This document shows positions 13,130-25,700 of a DNA stretch of 64,000 bases, one piece after another. The notes beneath the pieces are model-generated. The model had not been told where the DNA came from. It ran no database searches and was given only the letters and a program-made list of their open reading frames with translations. Positions within the stretch are counted from its first letter, which is position 1, and every line of letters begins with the position of its first letter. The stretch is from NCBI RefSeq assembly GCF_002865645.1, contig NW_020194685.1, positions 2,691,363 to 2,755,362 of the forward strand. Direction: 5' to 3'. The position numbers were made by a program, and so were the translations under genes. The stretch is from Hyaloscypha bicolor E. Its lineage: Eukaryota > Ascomycota > Leotiomycetes > Helotiales > Hyaloscyphaceae.

Positions 13130-14302
13130 GCTAGCGGAGTGTGGGTGATTACTGCCTTGCATCAAAAGTGTCCTGTTATGAGAGGGGAGTGGTATGGAAG
13201 CACAACTTGTGGTTGACGGCAGCTTACTTCCTGGCGTTTGTGATGAATTAAAGAGGGCTTCTCCAATGCAAAAGCCGCTTTTGCGGCTGAGTATTCGGTA
13301 TACAGGAAAGGGCTGCACCAGGGGAGGTAAGAAGTGAAGAATGTGCCGTACCCGAGGTATCACGGAGCTCAGCTTAAGGGGGGGTTGTTCACTTCCGGTG
13401 GCGCATTGCGGGGGCGAGGGGGCGGGGAAAATGGCTGCGGAAAGTGGGGGAGCCAACCCACAACAACGAATATCACAAACATGCGGGAAGGCTCGCTTTG
13501 CCTTAATTTCCATCAGGAGAACGACAGTTAAAGTCGGAGGCTGAGCCTGGAAAGAAGTTTACGTACTCGGTTAGCGGGTGGGAGCAGTGTTGTCAAATGA
13601 GTAGAGTAGAGTAGAGCAGTGGGTCCTACTCATACGCTACTCAGCCAAAATATGTCCTACTTATACTCTACTCATTGCTCATTAAGTATATACTTAATTA
13701 GCTTAAGTAGTAAGTCACGCGCAAGCACGTATTATAGTAGGGGGCCCCCAGCTGAATTATCAGTTTTAAACTTACTTCAAAACGACCCATTATATCTCAG
13801 AGTAAGTAGAAGTCAAAGTAAGCCTTACATATCTCTTCTCTCTTTAACTTATTACTTAAAAGTTACATGTCTTAATTAATACGTTGTTATTGTATTAATT
13901 TTTACTACTATAATAAGTAGTATTAGAGGAGTTGGCTCACTGACAGGCCACATGAGTTTCTTTGATGGACTAAAGTTTCAAGAAACATATCCATCGAAAA
14001 TCGGTATTTGGCATTACGTCCATAGCGAGGAGTCATGCAGAAGTAACATGATGGCTGCTGCTGAGCCCCCGGAGGTACCTCGAACTATAATACTTCAAAT
14101 CTTTGAAATAACAGCTTCACATGTTTCAAAATCGCCGAAACGAAGGCCAAATGAGAAGCCTAGAAAAACCAAATTACGTAAAAGTAAAGAAGTAGTACTA
14201 TTATAGAAAGACTGTTATTTTGAAGTGTTCCGACAGAACTTAGCAAGGCAGCTCCTGAGTACTGAATGTGACGTTTCATGACAAGATATTCAGTGATTTT
14301 GT
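13130..14302. other. Intergenic region
   Basis: Contains degenerate GAGTA/TACTC runs near 13,596-13,680 that can pair as a hairpin, and an AT-rich stretch at about 13,680-13,930. No gene is supported. Upstream of 13,129 it should hold the EthD promoter. Confidence 0.45.
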
Positions 14303-15611
14303 CTAAAATTGTATCAATTCCTCTCCTGCTTGAACTCTTCTCAAGCCTTCGATAACTCCAGGATATGTCCAATTATATCTTTGAAAGCGGTAGATGTCTC
14401 CCACAGTCTTCTTGTTGACAGATTGTCTAGTATTGTCCTGAATTTGACTTGCTCTGGGCCTTCTAACGGAGTCAAACTCCTTCAGAATGCGTGGTACATC
14501 AGCTGGCGATACACCAGGTCTGTTGAAAAGCTCAAATCCCTCCGCATCTTCGATTGACTGTGATCCACCTTGGCCTTGGTGTGGTGTCATCGCGTGTGCT
14601 GCATCTCCGATTAGTACTGTTTTCCCTCGGACATACGTCGGAAGAGGATCCTGGTCTCGAAGCTGCCAGAGCTTGATATTCTTCCCAAGCTTCAGAATGT
14701 CAAGGAGCCACGGGGGGAAATCCTGGAAGCAGCTGAGAAGCTCCTCTACATCGCCGGCGGCTGACCACGACTCGGTTGTTGCAGTCTTCAGAATATCGTC
14801 TGGAACTATGCAGACGAAGTTGAGCAGTTCGAAATCACGACACGGGTATAGCACGGCAGACCGCCGGGATGGATCGAATGAGAAGACCGTCTTTAGCATT
14901 CCCGGTTTGGATTTATCCAGGATGCGGAAGTCGGGTATCTTCTCGAGAATCTCTTCTCGTGGGAGGGTAAACCGGAAAGCTGATAAACCAGAAGGGCGCG
15001 CACTCTTGAAGGCATCGTCGCCAACGACCATTGCTCTGGCGATGGATTTTACACCATCGGCGGCTGTACTACTGTTCAGTTCTTGTATTGTCGTGTCTCA
15101 ATGAGTGCAGTAGATCCTCTAACTCACCGATGACAAGGTCCGCGTCCACCTTCTCGCCGCCTTCCAGAGTCACTGTCCCTGTCTCGGCATCAATGTCGAC
15201 TGCCTTTGTACCATACCGAACAATCGCTGGCACGCCCTTTAAGCCCAACTCCTCACTCCGCGCCGTTGCGAGTCGCAAGAACTCTGCACGCAAATCTGCC
15301 CGATGCTGGAGCAACCAGGGGCTACCGTAGTCCTGGGCGTAGTCTACCTCGATGTCCCTCACCATCTCTCCCGCCTTGTTCCAAGTCCGCAGGTTTCCCA
15401 CAGGGACCGAACCTGTCCGCGTAGGGTCAAAGTTGAGCTTCGCTAGGATCCTAGTACCGTTAGGTCCAATGCTGATCGCTGCTCCCACTTCGATGGGGTC
15501 TGTTGAGAGCTCGAGCACGGTCACAGAATGCTGCTCGCGCAGTACTCGGGCGGCCAGCGAACCGGCGATCCCTCCACCTATGATCGTTACCTTGAGGCCA
15601 GACTGTGTCAT
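14303..15611 (-). CDS. FAD-dependent aromatic monooxygenase (salicylate hydroxylase type)
   Basis: Exons 15611-15128 and 15063-14303 (intron GTGAGT..TACAG, phase 1), 414 residues. The N-terminus holds the Rossmann fingerprint IIGGGIAGSLAARVL; the intron join recreates DLVIAADGVKS, the DG motif of class A flavoprotein monooxygenases; the C-terminal half has GDAAHAMTPHQGQGGSQSIED, which binds the FAD ribityl chain. Class A enzymes use NADPH and O2 to hydroxylate aromatic or phenol-like rings; substrate cannot be read from the sequence. Length fits the family (about 400-450). Same strand as the EthD gene, 1.2 kb away, so co-function in an aromatic pathway is plausible. Probably soluble. Confidence 0.9.
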
Positions 15612-16490
15612 TGTGAATGCTTGCTGTTGGTGTTGGGCCGTGGAGGTTGAACTGTCTCACAGCTAGGTCGGAATTGTTTCGATGTATGACTGCTCGCGTG
15701 TTAGTTGAGAAAGAAGGACTCGATTGGTGTTCTAAGAGGGGTTTTACAGGTCTATATATAGGGTCTAGTACCCTGGTCAAACAGGGAGTAAAGTCAGGTA
15801 ATTTAGGCTACTAACATACCCTCGCAGGTTTGCACGTGACAAGGAGGTTTGGATATAGTGAAAAAGAACAAATCTTAGTCTATATAGGCACTTGATTTTA
15901 AAGCCCAAAAACCCCCCTAAACCGTACAATATCCCGTGAACCATAATATAAGACTCACGTGAGGAGCAAAAGGTCGATTAAATAGAGCAGTCGTATATAT
16001 GTGGACCGGATATAAGAGCTGCGGGGAGGAAAAAGGCCGTGAAGTGTATAGCGTCGACGAGAACTGGTTAACGAGAGAGTGAAAGGATGTCAAGGGAGAA
16101 TACGTCAAGTAGTGTGATGGTAGTGAGGCTTGAGAGGCTTGCCGTTAGCCGAAGAGTACCGGCTAATCAGAGGACGAGACTTATAGAAGGGAGGGGCGAA
16201 GGCCAAAGGGAGCTATTTGCTAGAAGGGAGGACCGGCTAGTGAGAGGGTGGTGCTCTTAGGAAGAGGAGGATCGAGCGAGCGGAGCTTTTGGCCTGGGCT
16301 ATTAAGGGGAGAGAGAGCCCTTGAGTAGTAATAAGTGGCGGTGGCAGGTAAGCTTAAACCTCGTATAAGAGCTTAGCTAACGTGTTTCTCACTGAGAGAG
16401 GAGTGCCCGACGAGAAAGTAGGCAACTGTGAGGGTTGGCGAGAGAGAGAGAGAGTCATTATCAAGAAAGGCACTAGCGTAGCGAAGGGAC
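15612..16490. other. Intergenic region
   Basis: 15,612-15,800 should be the monooxygenase promoter. 16,030-16,490 is purine-rich on the plus strand (long GAGAG/GGAGG runs) with no codon-like pattern. No gene is supported. Confidence 0.45.
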
Positions 16491-16758
16491 TAACGAGCCT
16501 GCTGACAGAAGTCCGTGTTTTTAGCGATGTTTTCAGGCCTCACAAAACCAAAGTCGCCTACTTTACTTCATAGTTTCGCAGCAACTACAAGTTAAAACCT
16601 TATATAATTCAAGCGCATGAGATAAAAGAGGCCAGAATAGGTTTAGAACGCCTGCAAAATCAATTCCGAATATAAATTTGAAGTATCCAAAATAGTTATA
16701 GGGTTCATTTCTTAGCGAAATACCCTAAAAACACGGACTTTTGTCAGCAGGCTCGTAA
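16491..16758. mobile_element. PIF/Harbinger-like MITE with TAA target duplication
   Basis: The left end (from 16,494) reads CGAGCCTGCTGACAGAAGTC and the right end (to 16,755) is its reverse complement with one mismatch, continuing for about 33 bp through GTGTTTTTAG. Both ends are bordered by TAA (16,491-16,493 and 16,756-16,758), the 3-bp target duplication typical of PIF/Harbinger elements. The interior is about 200 bp with no coding potential, so this is a non-autonomous element. No autonomous partner is visible here. Confidence 0.72.
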
Positions 16759-16858
16759 GGCTAGTGTCTTGTGTATATTATTGTGGAGGTAACGAAGAGA
16801 AGGGAGTCGTGGTCGGGACACAAGAATAAGTCGTGGAATCGCAGAATACGAGGTAGTG

Positions 16859-17535
16859 CCTCTAGTAAGCACTTAAAGGACAAACGTTAAATTGTGTTAC
16901 GAAATTAAGAGTTAGAAGAGAATATTAATAATTAATAAAGAAGCATTATTATGTAAAAGACTATTACTAGATTACTACAAGCTTGCTATAGTTATAAGTA
17001 AAGACTACTTTTATAAAATTAATTTTAAAATAAAGCAAGTATTAAGCATATATAAGAAACGATTATAAAAAATACTAAATAGGGAAAAGAGATAATATAA
17101 TAAATATATATAATAACTTGAGAATATAAAAGACTTTAAATAAAGTATATATAGCTATAAAAATATAATACTCTTATAAAAATAAAGAAACTAAGAGCTT
17201 TAAAGAAAGAAAAAGCCAAGTAATATATAATAAAAAGTTATATAATTATAAAGTATTTTATATATTTGTTATAATTCTCTAATTAGATTACTTTATTACT
17301 TATTATAATTTTAGTATTAGCTTTTATAATTAAAAGTAAATAAGTACGTAATTACTTAACTTTATAAAGCAGTTTTATAATATAATAAAAGTAATTTGAA
17401 AATATATTATTTAATAAATTATAATAAATTCTTAATTAATTTTTTAATTTTTTAATTTACGTATTTCTCAAATATAAATTAGAACTTTAAGAATTTATTT
17501 TCTTATCTTTTCTTATAATAAATTATTTTAGTATT
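16859..17535. repeat. Extremely AT-rich block, probable RIP remnant
   Basis: Almost pure A/T sequence full of TATA, TTAA and AATA with no open frame; the change to normal composition at about 17,540 is abrupt. This is what heavily RIP-mutated transposon DNA looks like. No terminal repeats are recognisable. Confidence 0.55.
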
Positions 17536-17812
17536 ATTCGTTATCACTAAAATGCCCTGTACGCACAGGCCTATGAGGTTGGGCTCGTTACACGGCCCCC
17601 GTTCCGCGTTACCCTCCACTTTTCGGTTCACGCAGATCCGGCAATGTTCGATGAAACTGACACTGTCCTTAGGAACCACCTCTACTTGGATACAATTTTC
17701 GGTACCCTCGGCTCTGTGGTCTCAGTGCATAAGATGGCGGGATGTCACGAATTTCGAAGTGGCTTTCGCAAACACCTTGTTTGAGTTGGAGCTGAGGTCA
17801 GATCTTGATAAA

Positions 17813-20800
17813 ATGCCTACGCGGGAGGTTCTTCCTGCACCTTTTGTACAACTAGAAGTGCAAGAGTATGTACTAATAAAGGTACTTCAGGATGACTAAA
17901 TCTAAGTGGAACTTGCTGTAAGCTCGTTGATCCCCTTGGACTGGAAGCGAAGCAGCAAGAACCTGTTCACACCCTTCCACCCACATCGCAAGAACGCCTT
18001 ATATCATGACCTGCTCTGGCTTCTAGCCAGTCATTGAAACTTATTCAATCTCTGCAATCACGGTTTTAGGTATGGGCATATCTGGCACCGTAGTCGACAA
18101 ATGCACTTCTTTAAAGTACGAGATTTGAGACCGGATCATGAGCATCGGCTCTGTAGGCTGGAGTGACGGCAGCTCGTCCCAATCGCATGTCCTGATTCAC
18201 GAACGGGACAGGTGCAAAATAACTAAATCTCAAACACAATCTCTCTCCCAACGGTAAAAATTCGATCACGATAAACTGACAGCCCAGATCTCTAATAGCG
18301 TCGCTTTCGCTGATGCAGCCACAACACCGTTTGCACTCTCTACCGTCTTCTGCGCTCTCTTCCTAAACCTAGCTTTACCTCCCCCCAACTGAGCAAAAAG
18401 CAAGAATGCTCCTACAGTTTTGATTCGGGTAAGCCTTCTATCCCAAATTATCTCTTTCTTCACCTCATTGGTAAATTAAGAGCTTCAGGGTGCATCCGGC
18501 AGCGTTGACGCCTACGGAGATCGCGGCATAAAATATCGGGAATACAGGGCATTATTTTATAAAGGCCACTAAAGGGCCTATAAGGTCTTACTTTAATCTC
18601 CCTGTAGCTTTTCTAGTACCCTATAAGCCCCTATAAGCTTACTGAAAGTGCCCTGAAGCCTTAATATAGGCTTATATAGCTTAACAAGTACTAAACGCCC
18701 CCAAACGCCTATAAATGTAGGCGAGTCCACTAATTAGTAGCGAGTAAAGGGGGGAGTAATTAACCTTAATACACATCTTTCCGTATATACTTTGTCTTAA
18801 ATACTAATTCTAATTAATTAGAAAAATACTTTATATCTTTTGCATTATTTTAGTAATTATTATAGCTACTTTTAAAGGTTTATTTAACTTTTCTGACTTA
18901 TTAAATAGCTAATTAGAGCTCTTTTCCCTTTCTAATTCATTAGATAACGAATACTATAATAAGTATACTAAAGATAAAGAGGATGCATAATATAATTTAC
19001 TATTAGATTTGGATAATTCAGATAATAATTCAGCTAAACTAGTTCTTTTATTACTCGCTTCATTAACTGCTTTTATACTTGCTACTTTTGGGCCTAAAAA
19101 GCACTTTACTAGTACTAGAATTAAGGCTATTTATATACTTGAGAATAAGAAGTCTTTAGAACAAATTAGAGAAACTATAGAAGTACTTAAAATAGCTCTT
19201 TATTAACTCGCAGCTATAGCTAGAGAATATAAATAAGTAAAGAATAAGAATATGCCTTTAAAAGTCTTTTATATACTTAATATATTAAGATCTAGTCGAC
19301 CTATAATCTTCTTTAAAGTAATTAAATATATTTTAAAGATTATTCTTTAAAATTCTATTATAAAAGGCTTTTCTTATATAATAATTATAAAGGAAGTAAG
19401 GAAGCTGTGATGGGCACACGTGATGGCGCATGGACAGGTGTCAGATGTCGTGGATCTAGTTTCCTATTTTAGGTAAAGCTTGCGATCGGAATCGTACGGA
19501 TCGCATGGGATAGTGTTTCCTAGTTAAGTAAAGTGCTTCGCAGGCTTGGCTAAGCACTAGGGAACATATAGGGAGACGCTCCTAGCTTTGGAAAGGGGCA
19601 TCAATTAGTCTTTTATTGGAATCAATTCTTGGAATCAGTTACACTTGCAAGCGTCACTCTACAGCTTACTTACCTTGACTACTTGTGCATCACCCTGCTA
19701 TTACGTGCCTCACAGAAGCGGAATTATAAGATTATATTAAGAATATTTTAAAAGATTCCTATATATATAAGCTATTCTTAATATAAATTAGTAGTTTAAC
19801 CTGATTTGAATAAGCTAAATATAGTAGAGTAATTAGCTTAATATTTAAAAAGAAAATATTAGATACTTGAAAAATAGAAGAATATTATTTTTATAAATAA
19901 AATTATAATATAATTAAAAGATATAAGAAAAAAGAAAAAGTATAAAGATTATCTAGAGAAATATATAATAAGCATTATATAAAATAATATTAGAAAGGCT
20001 TTTCTAAATTTATATTCTGGGAATTATTTTTATATAATAAGAAAGGGCCTTGCTATATATAAATAAAGTAGATTTCTTAAAAGAAAAAAGAAAGAAATAC
20101 TAATTTGGATACAAGAAATTCGTTAATTAAGAAAGTAAATAAATAGAAGTAAGAAAAGAAGTAAAAGAAGTGGCTAAGAAATTAAATAAAGGTATATAAA
20201 TAGGCTTCTAGAAAGATATAAAAAACTTGGAAGTATAATAAAGCTACTAGTATATTTATAGTAAATAATAGTTAAGGCAGAATTAATTAGTATAGATATT
20301 AAAAGAAGATTCTTATTAAGAAGCTTTAGTTCTTTATAAGAAAATACCAAAAGAATTAACCCGATATAATTATTTAAAAGAATAATATACTAGTATATAA
20401 ATCTTATTACTAAGAAGTAATTTATAGCTTATAAAGAATTATAAAAATGATTTGGCTAGTAAATGTATCTGATCTCAATATAATTGAGAAAGCTTAGTTT
20501 TATATAAAAAAGAAAATAATAAAGCGGGGGCCAATAACTAATAGAAAGAAGCTCAAAGCAAGATAAGAGAAGTACTAGTAAGACTTATTCTAAAGTAAGA
20601 TTCAGAAGTGGATTAAGGCAATTCCTTATTACGTAAAAGAGATAATTCGTTTAGAAGGGGGCAATAAGTATAAAGAAGGGAGGAAAAAGAGGGAAGAGAA
20701 AATTACTATATACTAGAATCAAAGTTATTAAAAAATAATCAAAATTAGAGGCTTATCAAGCAATAGCGGGGTAAGCCACACTTTCAGGGGACCCTTACAG

Positions 20801-21441
20801 GGCTTACAGGGAACCAGGAATAGCTACAGGAAGATTAAAGTAAGACCTTACAGGCCCTTTAGTGGCCTACATAAAATATATTATAAAAAACACCCTGTAT
20901 TCCCGATACTTTTTGCCGCTATCTACGTACTCATTCCAGCTCGCCAGTCTAGCCGGCTACAAAGTAATAGCAATTGCCCTGCTCCGCACAACCCATCTCC
21001 TATAAACAGAGTCTATACGCCTCTGCCGTATTTGATGCCGCTAAATTGGACGTAGTGAAGAAGATCAAAGCTCTTGATCTTGACCTTAATGCGTCATTCG
21101 ACACCGTCGTTAGCACGGAAAGCGTCAGCAAGCCTTGCACACGGCAAGGGCGCGTTATGTACCGCCGTCATGTATAAAGATAGCGAGAGCATGTTAGATG
21201 TTACCTTCTCGTCGTGCTTCTCGGGGAATATTCAGGGGAAGTTCATGGGCCTGGCGTGCATGCCCAGTGATTCAAGCTTGGGAAGTATCTGTGGGAACAT
21301 CTACCGCCATTTTTGGAGACGCGGGGATCGGAGCAATTAGGCATAAGGTTATTGGAGATTTGGATAAGATATCAAGGATTGAAGGAGCTGAAGAAGGGCT
21401 CGAGGGAGAAACTTGTCATTTTGGTAGAACAGACAGCCTAG
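17813..21441 (+). pseudogene. Zinc-type alcohol dehydrogenase / enoyl reductase pseudogene, split by a Tc1/mariner insertion
   Basis: Several frames must be combined, so this is dead. In order: MPTREVLPAPF and EYVLIKV (N-terminal GroES-like start, about 17,813-17,885), LIPLDWKR (17,927-17,950), VAFADAATTPFALSTVFCAL (about 18,300-18,360), then GASGSVDA (18,489-18,512). The 2.4-kb element begins at the next TA; after it the protein resumes as YSFQLASLAGYKVIAIA (20,928 on), completing a GxSGxVGxxxxQLA nucleotide-binding motif. Further pieces follow: VFDAAKLDVVKKIKALD, ASFDTVVSTESV, YKDSESMLDV, SGNIQGKFM and a terminal KLVILVEQTA before TAG at 21,439. The layout matches MDR-type trans-acting enoyl reductases/ADHs of secondary metabolism. 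Besides the insertion there are stops and frameshifts both before and after it. Confidence 0.8.
18513..20929 (+). mobile_element. RIP-decayed Tc1/mariner-like transposon, copy 1
   Basis: Terminal inverted repeats start CGGAGATCGCGGCATAAAAT on the left; the reverse complement of the right end is CGTAGATAGCGGCAAAAAGT. Both continue into CGGGAATACAGGG and a further GGCCACTAAAGGGCCT block. TA duplicates flank it (18,513-18,514 and 20,928-20,929). The interior is extremely AT-rich; a transposase can be sensed only in fragments, such as RIKAIYILENKKS (about 19,100-19,160) and KPGLN-like and RW.GFSKFIF-like remnants aligned with copy 2 at 44,041. All frames are broken by TAA/TAG. It sits inside the alcohol dehydrogenase pseudogene. 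Confidence 0.82.
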
Positions 21442-21976
21442 AAACACGAACTGTCTGAACGAGCCTACCTTTTCTTATTTCTCATCCTCTTTGAAGAACA
21501 AGATTGCAAGAGCATCCGTTTCTAGAACAAGCCTTCTAGTAGTACATAGTCTCTTACTCCAACATGTATATAAGCGATTTTACCCTTCACCTCCCAGGCT
21601 CGTAAAACACAAAATCATCGACATCACTTCAAAGCTGTGACAGAGCCAAAAATAAATAGAATACATAACTAGGTAGATAATAAACAAACCTCAACAGGAA
21701 AGCTTTCTATTAAAATTTATTTCAAAAGATTTGCTACTTTCAAGACTTTGTTAGACTCTGAGTGAGAGGTTCAGTGTCACAGATATTTCTGCAAGGTGGC
21801 GCGAAGGCACCCCTCGCACGCAAATATCACACTTTGTTTACTCTCCTGGATTACGCAAAGGCAATGACCACTCTTACGTTGAGGATAAGAAATGCGGTAG
21901 AAACAAATATAAGATTTAGGTTTCCTGATTTACAACTTCGCCCCATTCGTGAGTCGGAGAGAAGTGCTCATGCTGC
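21442..21976. other. Intergenic region
   Basis: Between two converging 3' ends (dehydrogenase pseudogene and MFS pump). No gene is supported; terminators are not recognisable by eye in a fungal genome. Confidence 0.45.
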
Positions 21977-24018
21977 CTACTCTTCATCTAATGGAGCATC
22001 GACATGCATAGTAATGGTCTTAGGTTCTACGAAGAAGCAGGAGGCTAGGAGAGATACGTGTCAGTGTGCAATTCTCTTTGGAGAGTGTGGTTGGGAGGAA
22101 AAACTCACCGATAGTGGCCACTCCAGCCAGAGCGGCAGCAGCGATCCACACGTTGCGAAAAGAGGCAGCAAAGGCCGTTTTGAGAGCGTTGACACCAGCT
22201 CCGATGATCTGAGGCGTAACTCCAGGAATGGCCATCAGAGTTGCCTGATCGTTATTTGCGAGCGCTGTAATGAAAGCTTTGATGTTTGCTGGCGCGAGTC
22301 CAAGAGGGATGACTGCAGCTGCGATACCTGGACCAAGCTTCTTGGCGAGAGCAGTGTTAAAGATAGATGTGACTGAAGGCATGCTTAGCTCATGTTGCTA
22401 TTCTGGTTAAATTCGAATGTACTCACAAATCGCTAAACCAATAGATCCTCCAAAAGATCTGATGGCGATCAACGCTCCGGTCGTGACTGCAATCAGGGCT
22501 GGCGGCGTGCTAAGTTGTGCAACCGTCACAAGACACGTGAGACTCCAGCCAATGCCCAAGCCTAGAATAGCTGGGTAGACCCATGCTGCAGTCGAGCTGC
22601 CGGTTCCAACAGAAGCCATGCACGCTTGGAAACATCAGCTTGAGACATGGTAAGAGGTTGAAGGATATATCTCATACCATTAAAAACAATAAACATGGCA
22701 AAAGAGACGACGATGGGAGTCCGGACATGCTTAGTTATAGAAGAATAGACTGCGATCATCATAGAGGACGCCATTGAGGCAATGAAGGTAATGCCGAATC
22801 GAAGCCCAACTCTGAAAGGATCCGTCTCGAACAGGACACCCATTTCGTAGGCGTAGTAGTTGTTTGCAGCGAAGAAGACCATTCCGTCAACGAAGATGAC
22901 GAACAGCGCGACGGGGAAGTTGCGTCCACCGCTGAAAAGTTCGTTATGGAGCAAGCCATCTTTCTTGAACACCGTTTGGTGCACTACGAGGGCTCCGAGA
23001 ATGGTTGCACCGATCAGCAGTGGAGCGAGCACTGCAGCAGATCGCCAAGGGTACGGGTTTTCCGCCCACGACAGAGCCATAACAAATAATACCGTTCCTG
23101 TAGCAAGCAAGAAGTATGCCACCCAATCAAGCCGTCGAAGCTTCTCTCCGGTAGTTAAAGACTTCTGCAGTGGTCTGAGTGGTGGATTGTACAAGATGGC
23201 GAAAATTAATGCCGAGACAGCCAGAATTGCCGCTACCAAGTACCAAAACACGCGGAAGCCTTCAGCATACTTCTTGATCATAGTCGAGCCAGCGAGAAGT
23301 GCTGTCAAGCCACCAAGCCCAAGAGATGCATTTATTCCTCCTTGCGCTGCAGGTCGATACTTTCGAGGCAGGATCTCGGAAATAACAGAATAGAGCAGCG
23401 GTTGGGAACCATAGACCAGGCCGCAGATGACTTCGCCGGCAATGGCCATGCCCATGGAGGTTGCTCGTGCAACGACTATGCTGCCAACGAAACCACATGC
23501 TGTCAACACAACAAGGAACCACTTCCGACCCCAGAGATCGGCTGCTTGTGAAACTGGAGGGCCCAGGACGACAGTCAGGATGACAATAGCCTGAGAAAGC
23601 CAGACCGTTTTATCGGATCCGCCCACAGCAGCAGCAATATCTCTAGCAAACTAGGACCAGAATATCAGCTCAATGCGCATAAAAGGATTGCCACCAGTAA
23701 GATGGTGGTGGTGTATTGGAAAGGGAAGCGGAAAGAAGATGGAAGAGATGATTACTTACCGCGGCTGCACCCACCAGGTTCAGTAGCTGAGCGAAAGCAA
23801 TGAAGTTTATAGACTGAGAACTGATCAGATTGCTCACGCTACAAATTTACAGAAGAACATACGGCATAGACCAAAACGATCTTTGCGTTGAGTCCATGGT
23901 AGTTATTGACATTGACTGTCGCGATCCTGTCGAGATCTTGATCGACTTGCTCGTTCTCAGACTCGACCTGCTCGACCTGCCTCTTTTCCCCTGAATCGGT
24001 ATCCTGTTTTGAATGCAT
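21977..24018 (-). CDS. TRI12-type MFS efflux transporter
   Basis: Six exons proposed: 24018-23863, 23813-23760, 23650-22678, 22624-22427, 22372-22109, 22044-21977; all joins keep frame and total 570 residues. The family (PF06609, trichothecene/siderophore pump type) is shown by NLVGAAAFARDIAAAVGGSD, WLSQAIVILTVVLGPPVSQAADLWGRKW (quoted in two parts: WLSQAIVILTVV and PPVSQAADLWGRKW), EVICGLVYGSQPLLYSV and SEILPRKYRPAAQG. About 14 hydrophobic segments are visible. The N-terminus (about 40 residues) is charged and cytoplasmic; the C-terminus ends in an acidic DEE. Members sit in the plasma membrane and export toxins, siderophore complexes or secondary metabolites by proton antiport. The neighbouring dehydrogenase pseudogene, monooxygenase and EthD genes suggest a pathway product as cargo; that is inference. 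Confidence 0.9.
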
Positions 24019-25545
24019 GCTGGGCTTGTACGGGAAATATATCGTATTTAGCAAATGCCAAAGACAAAATTGTATGGTAAAGCAAAGCTATCATGCCAGA
24101 CGTTATTGTCCAAAGGTTAAAAGGACAACCCACGGTTTCGAGACGACTCCTTCGCTTCCCCACATCCCGGTCGGTGAGATCAGTGCAGTCGGTCCGACGT
24201 AAATAGCTCCAAAAAAATGCAAAATTACTATAATACTAATTATTATAATTATTATAATATTAAAAAGTACTTTCTTTATATTTATTTTATAATTAGTTTT
24301 ATAAATAAAATAATTATACTTTTAATTCTTATTATTAAATATTTAAATAAAAGAATTTATAATTTATATTTATTAGAAATTATTAGGGATTTGAGGAAAT
24401 ATAATTAAAAGAAAATTAAAAGCTTAAAACTTAATAAAATATATTTATAAATAAATAATAAATTAATAAAATTTAATTTAATATAAAACTAATTTTTATT
24501 TCTTTTAGAAGATTTAAATAACTTCTTTTAAATAAAAATTATAAAAATTAGTATTATATAATTATTACAAACTAGTTATATTAATTAAGCTCGGTATTTT
24601 AGTAGTTTTACTTCTATTTACTTATTTATTATTATATCTTACTTCTTTTTTCTTTAGTTTTAAATACTAAAAAATAAGAAACAGAAATCTTTGTATTTTA
24701 TTTTAATAATTTAGCCTTACTATTATAAATATATAATTATTATTTAATAATATAAGAATAATATATAAGGTTAATTGAGCTTTATTATAGATAATTTAAA
24801 TATTTATAACTTTATATATATTATAATTATATTAAAAACAAAATAATTAAGATATCTCGAGCTCTTTATTATATATAAATTTATATAAATTAAGTATATA
24901 TAAATTCTCGAGAGTCATATAATTAGAAATTATAATATATTTTATTTACTGAGCTCTATTATAATTATATTATTTGATTTCAATAAAGTAGGGTTAAATT
25001 TAAGTAGTTATTATAGTTGTAAAATAGTGACTAGTTTATTACTTTTAGGTCTAACCGACTGTACAATGCCTTGCACTGAACGAGAGTGACAGCTCGAGCG
25101 TTGACCGCTTTACCTGCTGAGATCTGACCCTTCCAATCACCAGTTGGGAATATCACTCACAGGCCAGCGATCTGGATCCAGAATGTGGAAAGGGCATTAT
25201 CCGTTGTTTGGCTTCGCACATGCTTCACCCACTTTCCGTCGAGACCCACGGGCGACTCCTAGCACAAAGGCGGAGCAAATTCGGAGGTGTCTCAGCCTCG
25301 CTGCTCTTCGGCATTGTAACCGGCAGCGCAGGCGAGGCTACCTTTGTAGACCCCACAAGCATTTTACTTCCAACCCAAACGAGCAAATCATCTCAACTAG
25401 CTGACACCGCATAGATTTTATCTTACAATGACCACATTACTTATCAAGAAGAGAAACAGGAGTCAACGTAAAAGACGTGAAGGTCGACATGCTCTGGGCG
25501 AGGCGCTGAACGTTACAATTGTTTCGGGTGAGTTCTTGAAACTGA
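24019..25545. repeat. Intergenic region dominated by an AT-rich RIP-like block
   Basis: 24,205-25,040 is almost entirely A/T with no coding potential and sharp edges. 25,050-25,545 returns to normal composition and has open frames without recognisable motifs. 24,019-24,200 is probably the promoter of the MFS gene. Confidence 0.5.
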
Positions 25546-25700
25546 GTGAAACCCAGTGTGGGCTCCGATAAATTATCGATCGAAATTATCGATTAGTAAT
25601 CGTTATCGGCTAATCGATCGATAGTCGATAAAAATCGATAATATTATCGATAAAAGTGGGTCCAGGCTTAGCGATAGCTACAGGGCCAATGCGCTGTATT

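Noticed and set aside
13584..13937. Possible hAT element with CAGTG-type ends near 13,584 and 13,935
   Set aside because: The 8-bp sequences flanking the proposed ends do not match and the inverted ends agree for only a few bases.
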